The notes: generated from the sequence alone by a model not told the origin. 50,468 bases of DNA from an uncultured Blautia sp. (GCA_945864225.1 CAMBAL010000010.1:1-50468), one strand, 5' to 3'. Positions 33,297-44,308 are shown, counted from the stretch's first letter. Numbers and translations are program-made.

Positions 33297-34775
33297 TTAC
33301 TGGTATTTCTTTTCTTTCTCAAATCTGGGTTCGCAGGTCAGTTCAATGCCAAGTTTACGGAATTCCAGAATATCCACGGAAGACAGCATGACAGAAGTAT
33401 GTGCCTGGCAGCCCTTCAGGCGGGGAAGCTGTTCCAGAGCAAGACGCGCTTCCGGATTGCTTGCGGCACTTACAGAAAGAGCAATCAGGGTCTCGTCAGA
33501 ATGCAGGCGTGGATTTTTGCTTCCGAGGTATTGCGTTTTCAGCTCCTGAATCGGGCGGATGGCATCCGGGGAGATGACATGATGCTCGTGAGGGATACCG
33601 GCAAGCTCTTTCAGTGCGTTCAGAAGCAGGGCGGAAGATGCTCCGAGGAGCTCGGAAGTTTTGCCGTAGACAATGCTGTTGTCAGGCATTTCCAGAGCAG
33701 CAGCCGGAGCTCCGGTTTCTTCTGCTTTGGCAAGACATGCCGGAACAACACGACGGTCTTCCACAGATGCGTGAGCCTGTTTCAGAAGAAGTTCGATTTT
33801 GTAAGCTTCTTCTTCCGTACCGGTGCCGGAAACGAGAGCATTCATGCTCTTATAGTATCTGCGGATGATTTCCTGGCGGGAAGCTTCTCTGCAGGCTTCG
33901 TCATCGATTATACAGTTGCCGGCCATGTTGACTCCCATATCAGTCGGGGATTTGTACGGGCATTCGCCGATGATCTTTTCGAACATTGCCTGCAGAACCG
34001 GGAAAATCTCTACATCACGGTTGTAATTGACGGTTGTTTCTCCGTAAGCCTCCAGATGGAACGGGTCAATCATATTGACGTCATTCAGATCTGCGGTTGC
34101 AGCTTCGTATGCCAGGTTGACCGGGTGTTTCAGCGGAATATTCCAGATGGGGAATGTTTCAAATTTTGCATAGCCGGCACTGATTCCGCGTTTGTATTCA
34201 TGATAAAGCTGGGACAGACAGGTGGCCATCTTTCCGCTTCCCGGTCCCGGAGCTGTGATCACGACCAGAGGACGCGAAGTTTCGATATATTCATTTCTTC
34301 CGTAACCTTCATCACTGACGATCAGGGAAGTGTTGCTGGGATAGCCGGGAATGGAATAATGAAGATATACACGGATTCCCATTTTTTCCAGACGGTTTTT
34401 GAAAAGGTCGGCACTTTCCTGTCCCGCATAACGGGTAATACATACGCTTCCCACATAAAGTCCGCGTTCTGTAAATTCATCGATCAGGCGAAGGACATCC
34501 ATATCATAAGTAATGCCAAGGTCACTGCGCATTTTATTTTTGTCAATATCTGAGGCACTGATCACGATTACGATTTCTGCCTGGTCACTGAGCTGCATCA
34601 GCATGCGCAGCTTACTGTCCGGTTCAAATCCGGGAAGTACGCGGGATGCATGGTAATCATCGAATAATTTGCCGCCAAATTCCAGATAAAGTTTATTGCC
34701 GAACTGGCTGATGCGTTCACGAATGTGCTGAGACTGCATTTTAAGATACTTTTCATTATCAAATCCAATTTTCAT
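33297..34775 (-). CDS. DUF1846 family protein
   Basis: 492-residue conserved protein beginning MKIGFDNEKYLKMQSQHIRE and containing VVITAPGPGSGKMATCLSQL, a P-loop-like glycine-rich segment near residue 170, the hallmark arrangement of DUF1846 proteins of Firmicutes. The long length and sequence are typical. It is monocistronic, between a bidirectional terminator and the ftsH promoter region on the other strand. The biological role is not established to my knowledge. Confidence 0.88.
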   Translation of the reverse strand: MKIGFDNEKYLKMQSQHIRERISQFGNKLYLEFGGKLFDDYHASRVLPGFEPDSKLRMLMQLSDQAEIVIVISASDIDKNKMRSDLGITYDMDVLRLIDEFTERGLYVGSVCITRYAGQESADLFKNRLEKMGIRVYLHYSIPGYPSNTSLIVSDEGYGRNEYIETSRPLVVITAPGPGSGKMATCLSQLYHEYKRGISAGYAKFETFPIWNIPLKHPVNLAYEAATADLNDVNMIDPFHLEAYGETTVNYNRDVEIFPVLQAMFEKIIGECPYKSPTDMGVNMAGNCIIDDEACREASRQEIIRRYYKSMNALVSGTGTEEEAYKIELLLKQAHASVEDRRVVPACLAKAEETGAPAAALEMPDNSIVYGKTSELLGASSALLLNALKELAGIPHEHHVISPDAIRPIQELKTQYLGSKNPRLHSDETLIALSVSAASNPEARLALEQLPRLKGCQAHTSVMLSSVDILEFRKLGIELTCEPRFEKEKKYQ

Positions 34776-34892
34776 TTGTCATTGTTCCTTTCCCTCATCA
34801 TTAATCATAAGCTGTTTTAGAACATTGTACATACTATTTTTCTAGTATACTACAAAATCTGAAGTTGTGGTATTGTTTTTTTTATATGGCGG

Positions 34893-34921
34893 TTGATTTA
34901 TATGAAAAATCTCATTATAAT
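34893..34921 (+). promoter_or_regulatory. Promoter of ftsH
   Basis: TTGATT (34893-34898), 17-bp spacer, consensus TATAAT (34916-34921). Confidence 0.75.
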
Positions 34922-34996
34922 AAGAAATAGTTATGCGCGAAATTCGTGCAGTATTTCCGGTATGATCCGGAAATGGATAACAAGAGGAGGAAAATA

Positions 34997-37129
34997 ATGG
35001 ATAATCATATGGACAACCAACCGAATGGCAAACGTCCTGACAATCAGAATCCCAATAACAGACAGGGTTCCAATAAAAACCATCAGTCCATTCTGGCATT
35101 TCTGATCTGCCTTCTGGTTACGCTGGTATGTCTGAGCCTGTTCACCAATATGCTGCAGGACAACTCCAGCGAGATTACCTACGATAAATTTATTGAGATG
35201 GTGGATAAGGATCAGATTAAGGAAGTCACACTGCAGTCCGGTACACTGACTATCGTGCCGAGAGCGCAGTATTCCGCTTATCCGGATATGACTTACTATA
35301 CCAACCAGATGGAAGACGAGTCGGATCTGACCAAAAGACTGGAAGGAAAAGATATTGTCTTTAAATACGAGCAGCCGGATGCAATGGGAGAATTCCTGGC
35401 AATGATCATAAGTGTGCTTCTTCCGACGGTGGTACTTTTTGTCATGCTGATGTTCCTGATGCGCCGAATGAATAAAGGCGGCGGAATGATGGGCGTAGGC
35501 AAGAGCCGTGCCAAGGCTTACGTGCAGAAAGAAACCGGAATTACTTTCAAGGATGTTGCAGGACAGGATGAAGCCAAGGAATCTCTTCAGGAAGTGGTGG
35601 ATTTTCTCCACAATCCCGGGAAATATACCACAATTGGTGCGAAACTTCCAAAGGGTGCGCTTCTTGTGGGACCTCCCGGAACAGGAAAAACTCTTCTGGC
35701 CAAGGCAGTTGCGGGAGAAGCGCATGTACCGTTCTTTTCCCTGTCCGGTTCGGAATTTGTGGAGATGTTTGTCGGTGTGGGAGCTTCCCGTGTAAGAGAT
35801 CTGTTTGAGGAAGCCAAGAAAAACGCGCCATGTATCGTATTTATTGATGAAATCGATGCAATCGGCAAGAGCCGTGATTCCCGCTACGGAGGCGGCAACG
35901 ATGAACGGGAACAGACCCTGAATCAGCTTCTTGCGGAAATGGATGGTTTTGATACCTCCAAGGGACTTCTGATTCTTGCGGCGACCAACCGTCCGGAGGT
36001 TCTTGATCCTGCACTTCTGCGTCCGGGACGTTTTGACCGCCGCGTGATCGTAGACCGACCGGATCTGAAAGGCCGAGTGGACATTCTGAAAGTCCATGCC
36101 AAGAATGTACTGCTGGATGATACCGTGGATTTTGATGCCATCGCTCTGGCAACGTCGGGAGCAGTTGGATCTGACCTTGCCAATATGATTAATGAAGCCG
36201 CTATTCTGGCGGTAAAGAATGGAAGAAAAGCGGTATCACAGAAAGACCTTCTGGAATCTGTGGAAGTGGTGCTTGTGGGCAAAGAGAAAAAAGACCGTAT
36301 TTTAAGCACACAGGAGCGCAGAATCGTTTCCTATCATGAAGTGGGACATGCCCTTGTCAGTGCTCTTCAGAAGGATGCGGAGCCTGTCCAGAAAATTACG
36401 ATTGTTCCCCGTACCATGGGTGCGCTTGGTTATGTCATGCATGTTCCGGAAGAAGAGAAATTTTTGAATACCAAGAAAGAACTGGAAGCAATGCTGGTAG
36501 GATATCTGGGCGGAAGAGCGGCTGAGGAGATTGTGTTTGACACAGTAACTACCGGTGCGGCCAATGATATTGAGCAGGCAACGAAGGTTGCCCGTGCCAT
36601 GATCACGCAGTATGGTATGTCGGAGAAATTCGGACTGATGGGACTTGCCACACAGGAAGACCAGTATCTCAGCGGACATGCGGTTCTCAATTGCGGAGAC
36701 GATACCGCCACAGAGGTGGATCACGAAGTGATGAAACTGCTGCATGCCTCTTATGAAGAGGCAAAGAATCTTCTTTCCGCTCATCGCAATTCCCTTGATA
36801 AGATTGCGGAATACCTGATCAGAAAAGAAACCATCACCGGCAAGGAATTTATGAAAATATTCCGTGCAGTAGAAAGCGGACGTGAGGTTCCTGAGAATCT
36901 TGAGGATCTGCCGGAAGAAAACGCTATGGAAGAAAAGAATCCGGCAGAAGAGCAGAAAAAGGCTCTTCCTGATAAGATTCAGGATTTCCAGGACGCGGAA
37001 CAGAATCAGGAAACTTCAGTGGAAGAAAAGACAGCAGAAATGGAGAATTATTTACCGGGAGAGGAATCTGTGGAAATACAGAAAACCATGCCGGAACAGG
37101 AAACAGCAGAAACACAGGATCATGATTAA
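34997..37129 (+). CDS. ftsH: ATP-dependent zinc metalloprotease FtsH
   Basis: 710-residue membrane-anchored AAA protease for quality control of membrane and regulatory proteins. Two transmembrane helices ([20 protein letters not shown] near residue 30 and [20 protein letters not shown] near 136) enclose the small external domain. The AAA module has Walker A GPPGTGKT (residue 225) and Walker [12 protein letters not shown], and the protease domain has HEVGH at residue 447. An acidic, glutamate-rich tail of about 70 residues follows the protease domain. GAGGAGG precedes the ATG at 34997. Confidence 0.96.
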   Translation: MDNHMDNQPNGKRPDNQNPNNRQGSNKNHQSILAFLICLLVTLVCLSLFTNMLQDNSSEITYDKFIEMVDKDQIKEVTLQSGTLTIVPRAQYSAYPDMTYYTNQMEDESDLTKRLEGKDIVFKYEQPDAMGEFLAMIISVLLPTVVLFVMLMFLMRRMNKGGGMMGVGKSRAKAYVQKETGITFKDVAGQDEAKESLQEVVDFLHNPGKYTTIGAKLPKGALLVGPPGTGKTLLAKAVAGEAHVPFFSLSGSEFVEMFVGVGASRVRDLFEEAKKNAPCIVFIDEIDAIGKSRDSRYGGGNDEREQTLNQLLAEMDGFDTSKGLLILAATNRPEVLDPALLRPGRFDRRVIVDRPDLKGRVDILKVHAKNVLLDDTVDFDAIALATSGAVGSDLANMINEAAILAVKNGRKAVSQKDLLESVEVVLVGKEKKDRILSTQERRIVSYHEVGHALVSALQKDAEPVQKITIVPRTMGALGYVMHVPEEEKFLNTKKELEAMLVGYLGGRAAEEIVFDTVTTGAANDIEQATKVARAMITQYGMSEKFGLMGLATQEDQYLSGHAVLNCGDDTATEVDHEVMKLLHASYEEAKNLLSAHRNSLDKIAEYLIRKETITGKEFMKIFRAVESGREVPENLEDLPEENAMEEKNPAEEQKKALPDKIQDFQDAEQNQETSVEEKTAEMENYLPGEESVEIQKTMPEQETAETQDHD

Positions 37130-37136
37130 TAAATCA

Positions 37137-37160
37137 GCCCCGGAGACCATACTCCGGGGC
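37137..37160 (+). terminator. Hairpin after ftsH
   Basis: GCCCCGGAG, loop ACCATA, CTCCGGGGC: a perfect 9-bp GC-rich stem eight bases after the stop. The T run is poor, so readthrough into uvrC is possible. Confidence 0.55.
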
Positions 37161-37264
37161 ACATTTGTAGCAGCTGAAAAAGATGATTTTCCTGCTGCAG
37201 GATATCTGCATATACGGATTTTCCTGCGTGAGAAATTGTTTCAGCTGTGGAAAGGAGCCAAGCA

Positions 37265-39124
37265 ATGTTCAACATTGAAGAAGAACTGAAAAAGCTTCCT
37301 GCCAAGCCTGGTGTGTATATCATGCATGATGAAGCGGATGAGATTATTTATGTTGGAAAAGCCATCAGTCTCAAAAACCGGGTACGTCAGTATTTTCAGT
37401 CGAGCCGCAACAAGGGACCGAAAATTGAACAGATGGTCACCCATATTTCCCGTTTTGAATATATTATCACGGATTCTGAACTGGAAGCTCTGGTTCTGGA
37501 ATCCAATCTTATCAAAGAACATCGGCCAAAATACAATACGATGCTGAAAGATGACAAGAGTTATCCGTTTATCAAAGTCACGGTTCAGGAGGCATTTCCC
37601 CGTGTTTTGTTTGCGCGAAGAATGAAGAAGGATAAGAACCGCTATTTTGGTCCCTATACCAGTGTGGGAGCGGTAAAAGATGTTATAGAGCTTGTGCGTA
37701 AGCTGTATCAGGTACGTTCCTGCAACCGTGTGCTTCCCAGAGACACCGGGAAAGACCGGCCATGCCTTTATTATCATATGAAACAGTGTACAGCACCCTG
37801 TCAGGGTCGGATTTCCAGTGAAGAGTACAAAAAGAATATTCAAAACGTCATCCGATTTCTCAATGGTGATGTAAAGGAAACCGTGGATGAGCTGACGGAA
37901 AAAATGCAGCAGGCTTCGGATGATATGCGGTTTGAGGAAGCAATCGAATACCGGAATCTGATCCAGAGCATCCGAAAGATAGGAGAAAAGCAGAAAATTA
38001 CCGGTTATGGGGAAGAGGACCGCGATATCATTGCTGCAGCCATGGATGAAAGTCTGGATCTGCGTGAACAGGACGCGGTGGTACAGGTTTTCTTTGTGCG
38101 GGATGGCAAACTGATCGGCAGAGATCATTTTTATCTCCGGGTAGCCCGGGGAGATACGAAAGAACAGGTGCTTTCCAGCTTTCTGAAGCAGTTTTATGCG
38201 GGAACACCGTTTATTCCCAGAGAAATTATCCTGCAGAAAGAAATTGAGGATGCTCCGATTATCGAAGAGTGGCTGAGTACCCGGAGAAAACAGAGAGTTC
38301 ATATTCGTGTACCCAAAAAAGGAACGAAAGAAAAGCTTGTGGAGCTTGCGGAAGAAAATGCAAAAATGGTTCTGAGCAAAGACCGCGAGCGGATCCGCAG
38401 GGAAGAAGGCAGAACCATCGGGGCAGTGAAGGAAGTGGAACAGTGGCTGGGCCTGAAGGGGCTTGAACGAATGGAGGCTTATGATATTTCCAATATCAGC
38501 GGATTTGAATCCGTCGGTTCTATGGTGGTTTACGAAAAAGGCCGTCCTAAACGCAGTGATTACCGGAAATTTAAGATTAAATGGGTGCAGGGCCCTAATG
38601 ACTATGCGAGCATGGAAGAAGTTCTGACCAGACGTTTTACCCATGAGAGCAATGGAGAATTTGACAGCTTTGCAAAACTTCCGGATCTCATTCTGATGGA
38701 TGGCGGAAAGGGGCAGGTTCATGTTGCTCTGCGTGTTCTGGAGAAACTGGGACTTCAGATTCCTGTCTGCGGTATGGTAAAAGATGATCATCACCGTACC
38801 AGAGGACTGTATTTTCAGGATGAGGAAATTTCTATTGATACTTCAGGAGAAGGATTCCGTCTGATTACAAGGATACAGGATGAAGCGCACCGTTTTGCTA
38901 TTGAATATCACCGTTCTCTGCGCAGCAAAGAACAGGTGCATTCTCTTCTGGATGATATTCCCGGAATCGGAGATACGAGACGGAAGGCACTGATGCGGCG
39001 GTTTAAATCTCTGGAAAATATCCGTGATGCATCTCTGGAGGAACTTGCAGAGACTGAATCCATGAATGCGGCAAGTGCCCGACAGGTTTATGAATTCTTT
39101 CATTCCAGAAAAGAAGAGGAATAA
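37265..39124 (+). CDS. uvrC: Excinuclease ABC subunit C
   Basis: 619-residue nuclease making both incisions in nucleotide excision repair. The GIY-YIG domain is at residues 10-90 ([20 protein letters not shown]), a cysteine cluster follows ([15 protein letters not shown]), then a UVR motif (about 200-235), the RNase H-like domain ([34 protein letters not shown]) and C-terminal helix-hairpin-helix motifs ([20 protein letters not shown]). AAGGAG precedes the ATG at 37265. Length is typical. Confidence 0.96.
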   Translation: MFNIEEELKKLPAKPGVYIMHDEADEIIYVGKAISLKNRVRQYFQSSRNKGPKIEQMVTHISRFEYIITDSELEALVLESNLIKEHRPKYNTMLKDDKSYPFIKVTVQEAFPRVLFARRMKKDKNRYFGPYTSVGAVKDVIELVRKLYQVRSCNRVLPRDTGKDRPCLYYHMKQCTAPCQGRISSEEYKKNIQNVIRFLNGDVKETVDELTEKMQQASDDMRFEEAIEYRNLIQSIRKIGEKQKITGYGEEDRDIIAAAMDESLDLREQDAVVQVFFVRDGKLIGRDHFYLRVARGDTKEQVLSSFLKQFYAGTPFIPREIILQKEIEDAPIIEEWLSTRRKQRVHIRVPKKGTKEKLVELAEENAKMVLSKDRERIRREEGRTIGAVKEVEQWLGLKGLERMEAYDISNISGFESVGSMVVYEKGRPKRSDYRKFKIKWVQGPNDYASMEEVLTRRFTHESNGEFDSFAKLPDLILMDGGKGQVHVALRVLEKLGLQIPVCGMVKDDHHRTRGLYFQDEEISIDTSGEGFRLITRIQDEAHRFAIEYHRSLRSKEQVHSLLDDIPGIGDTRRKALMRRFKSLENIRDASLEELAETESMNAASARQVYEFFHSRKEEE

Positions 39125-39217
39125 CTTTTCTTTCAGAGAGAGAGCGGGAATAGGCTCGGAAGAGAAATGGGGTAATATCCATGTGTCAGAGGAAACAGGT
39201 AAAATCTTTCTCATTCA

Positions 39218-39246
39218 TTGCAGTTTGGAGGGGGATTTGGTATAAT
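39218..39246 (+). promoter_or_regulatory. Promoter of hprK-glcK
   Basis: TTGCAG (39218-39223), 17-bp spacer, TATAAT (39241-39246). Confidence 0.7.
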
Positions 39247-39357
39247 AAAAATAATTGCCGGTATATTGGTTTGCAAATGATGTGATGCAGTTATTTCGAA
39301 ACTGATGTGTCCGGCATGATAAAACATGCTGCGTATATTGATAAAGGAGATATGCAT

Positions 39358-40290
39358 ATGAAGGGTGTAGAATTGACTAAAATGATGCAGGAGCTGAACC
39401 TTACGAATCTGACTCCTGAAATTGACCTGAGCGGAATGCGCGTCATGACTGCAGAAATCAACCGTCCTGCGTTGCAGCTTACCGGCTACCTGGAACACTT
39501 TGCAAATGAACGTGTACAGATTATCGGTTATGTAGAGTTTACGTATTTGATGCAGCTCAGTGAAGAAGAGCGAACATTCAAGTATGAGCGTTTTATATCC
39601 GGCAAAATTCCCTGTGTAATATTCAGTACAATGACAAGACCTTCTCAGGGGATGATTGATCTGGCACTGAAATATAATGTACCGACATTTGCGACAGACA
39701 GAACGACTTCCAGTCTGATGGCTGAGATTATTCGCTGGCTTGGTGTTCAGCTGGCGCCGTGTATTTCTATTCATGGCGTTCTTGTGGATGTTTACGGTGA
39801 GGGTGTTCTGATCACTGGTGAGAGCGGTATCGGTAAGAGTGAGGCCGCACTGGAGCTGATCAAGCGTGGACATCGTCTTGTAAGTGATGATGTTGTAGAA
39901 CTCCGTAAGGTAAGTGACGTAACACTGGTTGGTTCTGCTCCTGATATTACCCGTCATTTTATTGAACTGCGAGGTATTGGTATCATAGATGTAAAGACGT
40001 TGTTCGGTGTAGAAAGTGTCAAGGATACCCAGTCTGTTGATCTGGTGATCAAGCTAGAAGAGTGGGATCGGGATAAGGAATATGACCGTCTCGGCCTTCA
40101 TGAGGAATATACAGAATACCTTGGAAATAAGATCGTGTGCCATTCACTTCCGATTCGTCCGGGCAGAAACCTGGCTATTATCGTTGAGTCTGCAGCTGTC
40201 AATCACAGACAGAAGAAGATGGGATACAATGCGGCAGAAGAGCTTTATAAACGTGTACAGGCGAATATAGCCAGAAAACGTACAGAGTAA
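39358..40290 (+). CDS. hprK: HPr kinase/phosphorylase
   Basis: 310-residue bifunctional enzyme that phosphorylates HPr on Ser46 and removes the phosphate, the central switch of carbon catabolite control in Firmicutes. The Walker A motif GESGIGKSE is at residue 155, followed by HRLVSDDVVEL and the family signature HFIELRGIGIIDV. The ATG at 39358 has AAGGAG at ideal spacing, unlike the ATG six bases earlier. A glucokinase gene follows 26 bases later, pairing sugar control with glucose phosphorylation. Confidence 0.95.
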   Translation: MKGVELTKMMQELNLTNLTPEIDLSGMRVMTAEINRPALQLTGYLEHFANERVQIIGYVEFTYLMQLSEEERTFKYERFISGKIPCVIFSTMTRPSQGMIDLALKYNVPTFATDRTTSSLMAEIIRWLGVQLAPCISIHGVLVDVYGEGVLITGESGIGKSEAALELIKRGHRLVSDDVVELRKVSDVTLVGSAPDITRHFIELRGIGIIDVKTLFGVESVKDTQSVDLVIKLEEWDRDKEYDRLGLHEEYTEYLGNKIVCHSLPIRPGRNLAIIVESAAVNHRQKKMGYNAAEELYKRVQANIARKRTE

Positions 40291-40316
40291 ATACAAACAG
40301 AAAGGAAATAAAAAAG

Positions 40317-41261
40317 ATGAAAACCTATTGCTTTGGAATTGATGTAGGAGGTACCACTGTTAAGTGCGGTCTGTTCCGTACAGAAGGAACATTAGTAGAA
40401 AAATGGGAGATTCCAACCAGAACGGAGGACAACGGTAAGGAAATCCTTCCGGATGTGGCAAAAACGATTCTGGATAAACTGCAGGAACGCAATATTGCAA
40501 AAGACGATGTAGAGGGTGTCGGAATTGGTATTCCCGGACCGATCAATGAAAATGGAGAGGCTATCTGCGCAGTCAATCTTTACTGGGGATTCACGCCTGT
40601 TGCAAAACAGCTCAGTGAACTTACCGGTTTAAAGGCAAAAGCAGGCAATGACGCCAATGTAGCTGCTCTTGGCGAAGCGTGGAAGGGTGCCGCAGAAGGT
40701 GCAAAGAATGTTGTGATGGTAACTCTGGGAACAGGAGTTGGCGGCGGCATCATCGTTCATGGAAAAATCGTATCCGGACATCATGGTGCCGGCGGTGAAG
40801 TAGGACATGCATGTATGGATCATGAAGAAACAGAAGCATGCAACTGCGGCAATAAGGGTTGTCTGGAACAGGTGGCATCTGCTACAGGTATTGTGCGTGT
40901 GGCTCAGAAAGAACTGGCTGCATCCAGTGATGCCAGCGTGCTTCGCGGCAGAGAACATGTTTCTGCAAAGACTGTCCTGGATGCATTCAAAGCCGGGGAT
41001 GCACTGGCAGTCCGTGTAATGGAAAAGGTTGGAGATGAGCTGGGCGGTGCGCTTGCTATTTTCTCCTGCGTAGTTGACCCGGAAACAATTGTTGTGGGCG
41101 GCGGTGTATCGAGAGCCGGACAGCCTCTGATCGACTGCATCCAGAAATACTACAGAAAATATGCATTTACCGCCTGCAAGGATACTCCGATCGTGATTGC
41201 CCAGCTTGGAAATGATGCCGGTATTTACGGATCTGCACGCTTAGTGCTTGAGGATGAATAA
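40317..41261 (+). CDS. glcK: ROK family glucokinase
   Basis: 314-residue ROK kinase that phosphorylates glucose to glucose-6-phosphate. The N-terminal phosphate loop is FGIDVGGTTVKCGLF, the sugar-binding and catalytic part includes GNDANVAALGEAW, and the zinc site is the GHACMDHEETEACNCGNKGC stretch with the ROK CxCGxxGC pattern. It forms an operon with hprK. ROK kinases for other hexoses look similar, but this architecture is the usual Firmicutes glucokinase. Confidence 0.92.
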   Translation: MKTYCFGIDVGGTTVKCGLFRTEGTLVEKWEIPTRTEDNGKEILPDVAKTILDKLQERNIAKDDVEGVGIGIPGPINENGEAICAVNLYWGFTPVAKQLSELTGLKAKAGNDANVAALGEAWKGAAEGAKNVVMVTLGTGVGGGIIVHGKIVSGHHGAGGEVGHACMDHEETEACNCGNKGCLEQVASATGIVRVAQKELAASSDASVLRGREHVSAKTVLDAFKAGDALAVRVMEKVGDELGGALAIFSCVVDPETIVVGGGVSRAGQPLIDCIQKYYRKYAFTACKDTPIVIAQLGNDAGIYGSARLVLEDE

Positions 41262-41280
41262 ATACGGGAAAGACTGCAAT

Positions 41281-41352
41281 AACAGGAATAAATGTAATAA
41301 CATAAATAACTGTAACAACAGAAATAAATGCAGCAACAGGAATAACTGTAAC
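41281..41352. repeat. Four 18-bp tandem repeats
   Basis: Four 18-base units resembling AACAGGAATAACTGTAAC run without gaps just after glcK, and a degenerate fifth may follow. They lie in the 3' untranslated region between convergent genes. Confidence 0.7.
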
Positions 41353-41379
41353 AGATAGAATACATAGCAGTGTGAGATT

Positions 41380-41409
41380 ACTGTCAGAAACCAATTCATT
41401 TCTGACAGT
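41380..41409. terminator. Hairpin after glcK
   Basis: ACTGTCAGAAA (41380-41390) pairs perfectly with TTTCTGACAGT (41399-41409). There is no T run, so its terminator role is uncertain. Confidence 0.5.
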
Positions 41410-41423
41410 CAAGAAATGAAATA

Positions 41424-41508
41424 AAAAAGATGCTTCTCATATGACACACATTTTTTACTGGATGACCAGCAGATAAAGATTCATGTCATTTTTGAGAAGC
41501 ATCTTTTT
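41424..41508. terminator. Bidirectional terminator between glcK and the PBP gene
   Basis: AAAAAGATGCTTCTCA (41424-41439) pairs with TGAGAAGCATCTTTTT (41493-41508), with ATGACA/TGTCAT pairing inside. Confidence 0.75.
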
Positions 41509-41543
41509 GTTTATAAATATTTGTTTATAAATACGTCTTTCTT

Positions 41544-44117
41544 TTAATAGTAGTAATAATACTGACCGGTTTCTTCGTCCCATTCACCGGTTTCTTCGCT
41601 CCAGTCATCGTATCCGTCGCCGCCTTCATAATCATCGCCGCCGGTGTCTTCGCCGTTATCATCATCACCGTTTTCGATTACTTCCTCTGGATATTCGCCT
41701 TCCGGTGTCGGGGTCGGTTCCAGCGTTTCTTCGTCATAATTGTATTCCTCCTCTACTTCGTAGAAGTGCTGGTCACAATATTCAGAAGGTTCTGTTCCGA
41801 TATCGAAATATTCCGTGATAACAGGACAGCCATCTCTCGGAAGAAGACCTGTTTCTTCGCAGACACTGATGCTCTCCACACTTGCAGGCTGCGGGAATTC
41901 CATATATTCCAGACCCTCATGAATGCGGGTCATGACTTTTCTCCAGAGGCTCTTATGGAAGTCACGGGCGTAATCTGGAAGTTTTTCATTATCGTCGTAT
42001 CCGGACCATACGGCACAGGTATAATACGGGGTATATCCCACGAACCAGAGGTCGTTATATTCTTCCGTTGTACCTGTTTTACCTGCAACCGGCATATTGG
42101 CAAGCTGGCAGGCAGTACCGGTACCATATCTTACAACATCTTCCATAGCGTTTGTAAGAAGCCATGCAGTAGAATCTTTCAGTACGGAACGTTCTGCTGA
42201 CGTGTTTTCAATCAATACATTGCCGTTATGATCAAGAATCTTGGTATAGTAAATCGGTTTGATATAATTTCCGCCGTTGGCAATGGATGCATAGGCAGCA
42301 CAGAGTTCTACGTTGGTTACACCATGTGTGATACCGCCGAGAGCTGTGGGAAGATTTGCATCACTCCATACATTTCCCTGAGAATCCCGGTCTGCTTCCG
42401 TTCCATGTGCAAGAGTGGTAAATCCGAAGTTGTCCAGATAATCAAGACCAAGTTCCGGAGTCACCTGTTCGAGACATTTGACTGCAACAACGTTGATGGA
42501 ATTCTGGATTGCCCTGCGGATGGTAGTAGTTCCTCCATAAGTTCTGGAAGCATTGTTCACAGGAGCTCCGCTTGGGTAGAAGTATTCTTCATCCTCAAAT
42601 GTGGTAGCCAGCGTCATACCCTTTTCGTTCAGAGCCGGTGCATAGGTGGACAGAATCTTGAATGTGGAACCTGGCTGACGTGTACTGTCTGTAGCACGGT
42701 TCAGCGTAAGACTGGCGGTTTTCTCACCGCGTCCGCCGATGATTGCTTTTACATAACCGGTGTACTGATCAATGACACTCATGGAAGACTGTGGCTGCGG
42801 TGCGAAACTGATATTCTCCGCAACAACAGAACCGCCGTTGGCGAGAATATTTTCTTTGTACCGGTCAACATAAGCCTGTCCTTCTTCCGGAGAATCGAAA
42901 AGAAGATCAAATGACGGATCTTCGTTCTGGAAGTAAAGCCTCATCATTTCTTTGCTGTAGTTGACTTCGTTGCCGTCCGCATCATGAACAGTCAGAGCAT
43001 AATCCAAAAGATACTGTACAGTAGCTGGATAATTATCAGGATTTGCATATTCTTCGTCCAGAATACTCTGGATGTACGGATCCTGTGTAGTGTAAATCTT
43101 GAGACCGCCGCTGTAGAGCATGTTGCGTGCCTGAGTTTTGGTATATCCTTTGATATTCATCAGGTCATTGATTACCTGATCGATCAGTTCGTCTTCGAAA
43201 TAGGAATATACCTGTTTCCGTTCGTTGGAGGTTGCCTCCTGGGCAGCACTGATTCTGGTATAAACATCATCATTCAGTGCTTCGTCATACTGTGCCTGCG
43301 TGATATAGCCCTGCTCCAGCATGTGATCCAGAACTTCTTTTCTTCGCTTGGCATTATCCTTGGGATTATCGATCGGATTGTAGCGGCTTGGATTCTGAGT
43401 GATACCTGCCAGCGTAGCACATTCCGAGAGGGTGAGATCCCATACATCCTTATTGAAGTACTGGCGTGCAGCCGCCTGGACACCATAGGACCCGGCACCA
43501 AGGTTAATCGTATTCAGATAGTTCTCAAGGATGACGTCCTTGTTATTGATTTTTTCTTCAATCTGGACGGCAAGATACTGTTCCTGAATTTTACGGGTAA
43601 AACGTTCCAGCCAGGTGGATTCTTCTGTCCAGTTGGTAAATACATTGTTTTTCAGAAGCTGCTGCGTAATGGTACTTGCACCTTCGGAGAGTCCGCCCGA
43701 AGAGATGTTTCGCACGAGTGCACGAAGCATACCCTTGACATCAATACCATTATGTTCATAAAACCTTTCGTCCTCAATAGCAACAACCGCATGCTGCAGA
43801 TCGACCGGAATCTGTTCAATGGATACCGGCAGACGATTGGAATCAGGCGCTGCCAGCTTGCGGATCTGATTGCCCTGATCATCATACAGGAAGCTTGCGT
43901 AACCAAGGGGCATAATGTCCACATCGTCCACGTCTGGTGCATTATCTATGACACCCCGGAGTGCGCCAAATCCAAGACATGCGACAACCACACATAAGGT
44001 GATCAGGGATATGAATAAAACTCTGATAAACGAAACATGTGCCCGCTTTCCCATCATGGATGAACTGGAAATGAGGGCGTTCCGCTTCTTTGAGACCGCT
44101 TTTTTTCCGTAATTCAT
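41544..44117 (-). CDS. Class A penicillin-binding protein (PBP1A type)
   Basis: 857-residue bifunctional peptidoglycan synthase. One transmembrane helix (VLFISLITLCVVVACLGFGA, about residues 33-52) anchors it. The glycosyltransferase domain has AIEDERFYEHNGID with its catalytic Glu and ASTITQQLLKN; the transpeptidase domain has the serine in RQPGSTFKIL and the KTGT box in VAGKTGTTEEYND. The last 75 residues are highly acidic, rich in Gly, Asp and Tyr, ending in five tyrosines. AAGGAGG precedes the ATG. It is divergent from yigZ. Confidence 0.94.
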   Translation of the reverse strand: MNYGKKAVSKKRNALISSSSMMGKRAHVSFIRVLFISLITLCVVVACLGFGALRGVIDNAPDVDDVDIMPLGYASFLYDDQGNQIRKLAAPDSNRLPVSIEQIPVDLQHAVVAIEDERFYEHNGIDVKGMLRALVRNISSGGLSEGASTITQQLLKNNVFTNWTEESTWLERFTRKIQEQYLAVQIEEKINNKDVILENYLNTINLGAGSYGVQAAARQYFNKDVWDLTLSECATLAGITQNPSRYNPIDNPKDNAKRRKEVLDHMLEQGYITQAQYDEALNDDVYTRISAAQEATSNERKQVYSYFEDELIDQVINDLMNIKGYTKTQARNMLYSGGLKIYTTQDPYIQSILDEEYANPDNYPATVQYLLDYALTVHDADGNEVNYSKEMMRLYFQNEDPSFDLLFDSPEEGQAYVDRYKENILANGGSVVAENISFAPQPQSSMSVIDQYTGYVKAIIGGRGEKTASLTLNRATDSTRQPGSTFKILSTYAPALNEKGMTLATTFEDEEYFYPSGAPVNNASRTYGGTTTIRRAIQNSINVVAVKCLEQVTPELGLDYLDNFGFTTLAHGTEADRDSQGNVWSDANLPTALGGITHGVTNVELCAAYASIANGGNYIKPIYYTKILDHNGNVLIENTSAERSVLKDSTAWLLTNAMEDVVRYGTGTACQLANMPVAGKTGTTEEYNDLWFVGYTPYYTCAVWSGYDDNEKLPDYARDFHKSLWRKVMTRIHEGLEYMEFPQPASVESISVCEETGLLPRDGCPVITEYFDIGTEPSEYCDQHFYEVEEEYNYDEETLEPTPTPEGEYPEEVIENGDDDNGEDTGGDDYEGGDGYDDWSEETGEWDEETGQYYYYY

Positions 44118-44143
44118 GATATTCCTCCTTTATAGTCCGTTCT

Positions 44144-44152
44144 ATTATAACA
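44144..44152 (-). promoter_or_regulatory. Extended -10 promoter of the PBP gene
   Basis: On the minus strand TGTTATAAT is an extended -10 box about 30 bp from the gene start; no strong -35 is visible. Confidence 0.5.
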
Positions 44153-44308
44153 AATCTCCATTAGTAAATAAAGCAAAAAATAAAAACTTCACATATTCTT
44201 CGGAAATAATCCGGGGTGATTCATATGATCCAGGAAATAATCCGGGATTGACAGAAGCGATGCGCAAAATGTACAATAGAAAAATAAAGATACCGGAGGC
44301 AGAGGTTT

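Noticed and set aside
33282-34553. Long plus-strand frame of 423 codons
   Set aside because: It is antisense to the DUF1846 gene and looks like a shadow of its codon bias.
37241-38794. Long open frame (517 codons) on the minus strand
   Set aside because: It is antisense to uvrC, has no family similarity and no ribosome binding site.
41281-41352. CRISPR array
   Set aside because: Units are 18 bp, directly abutting and without spacers; no cas genes are present.
41167-41412. Minus-strand frame with Val/Ile-rich repeats
   Set aside because: It is generated by the 18-bp tandem repeats and overlaps the end of glcK; there is no ribosome site.
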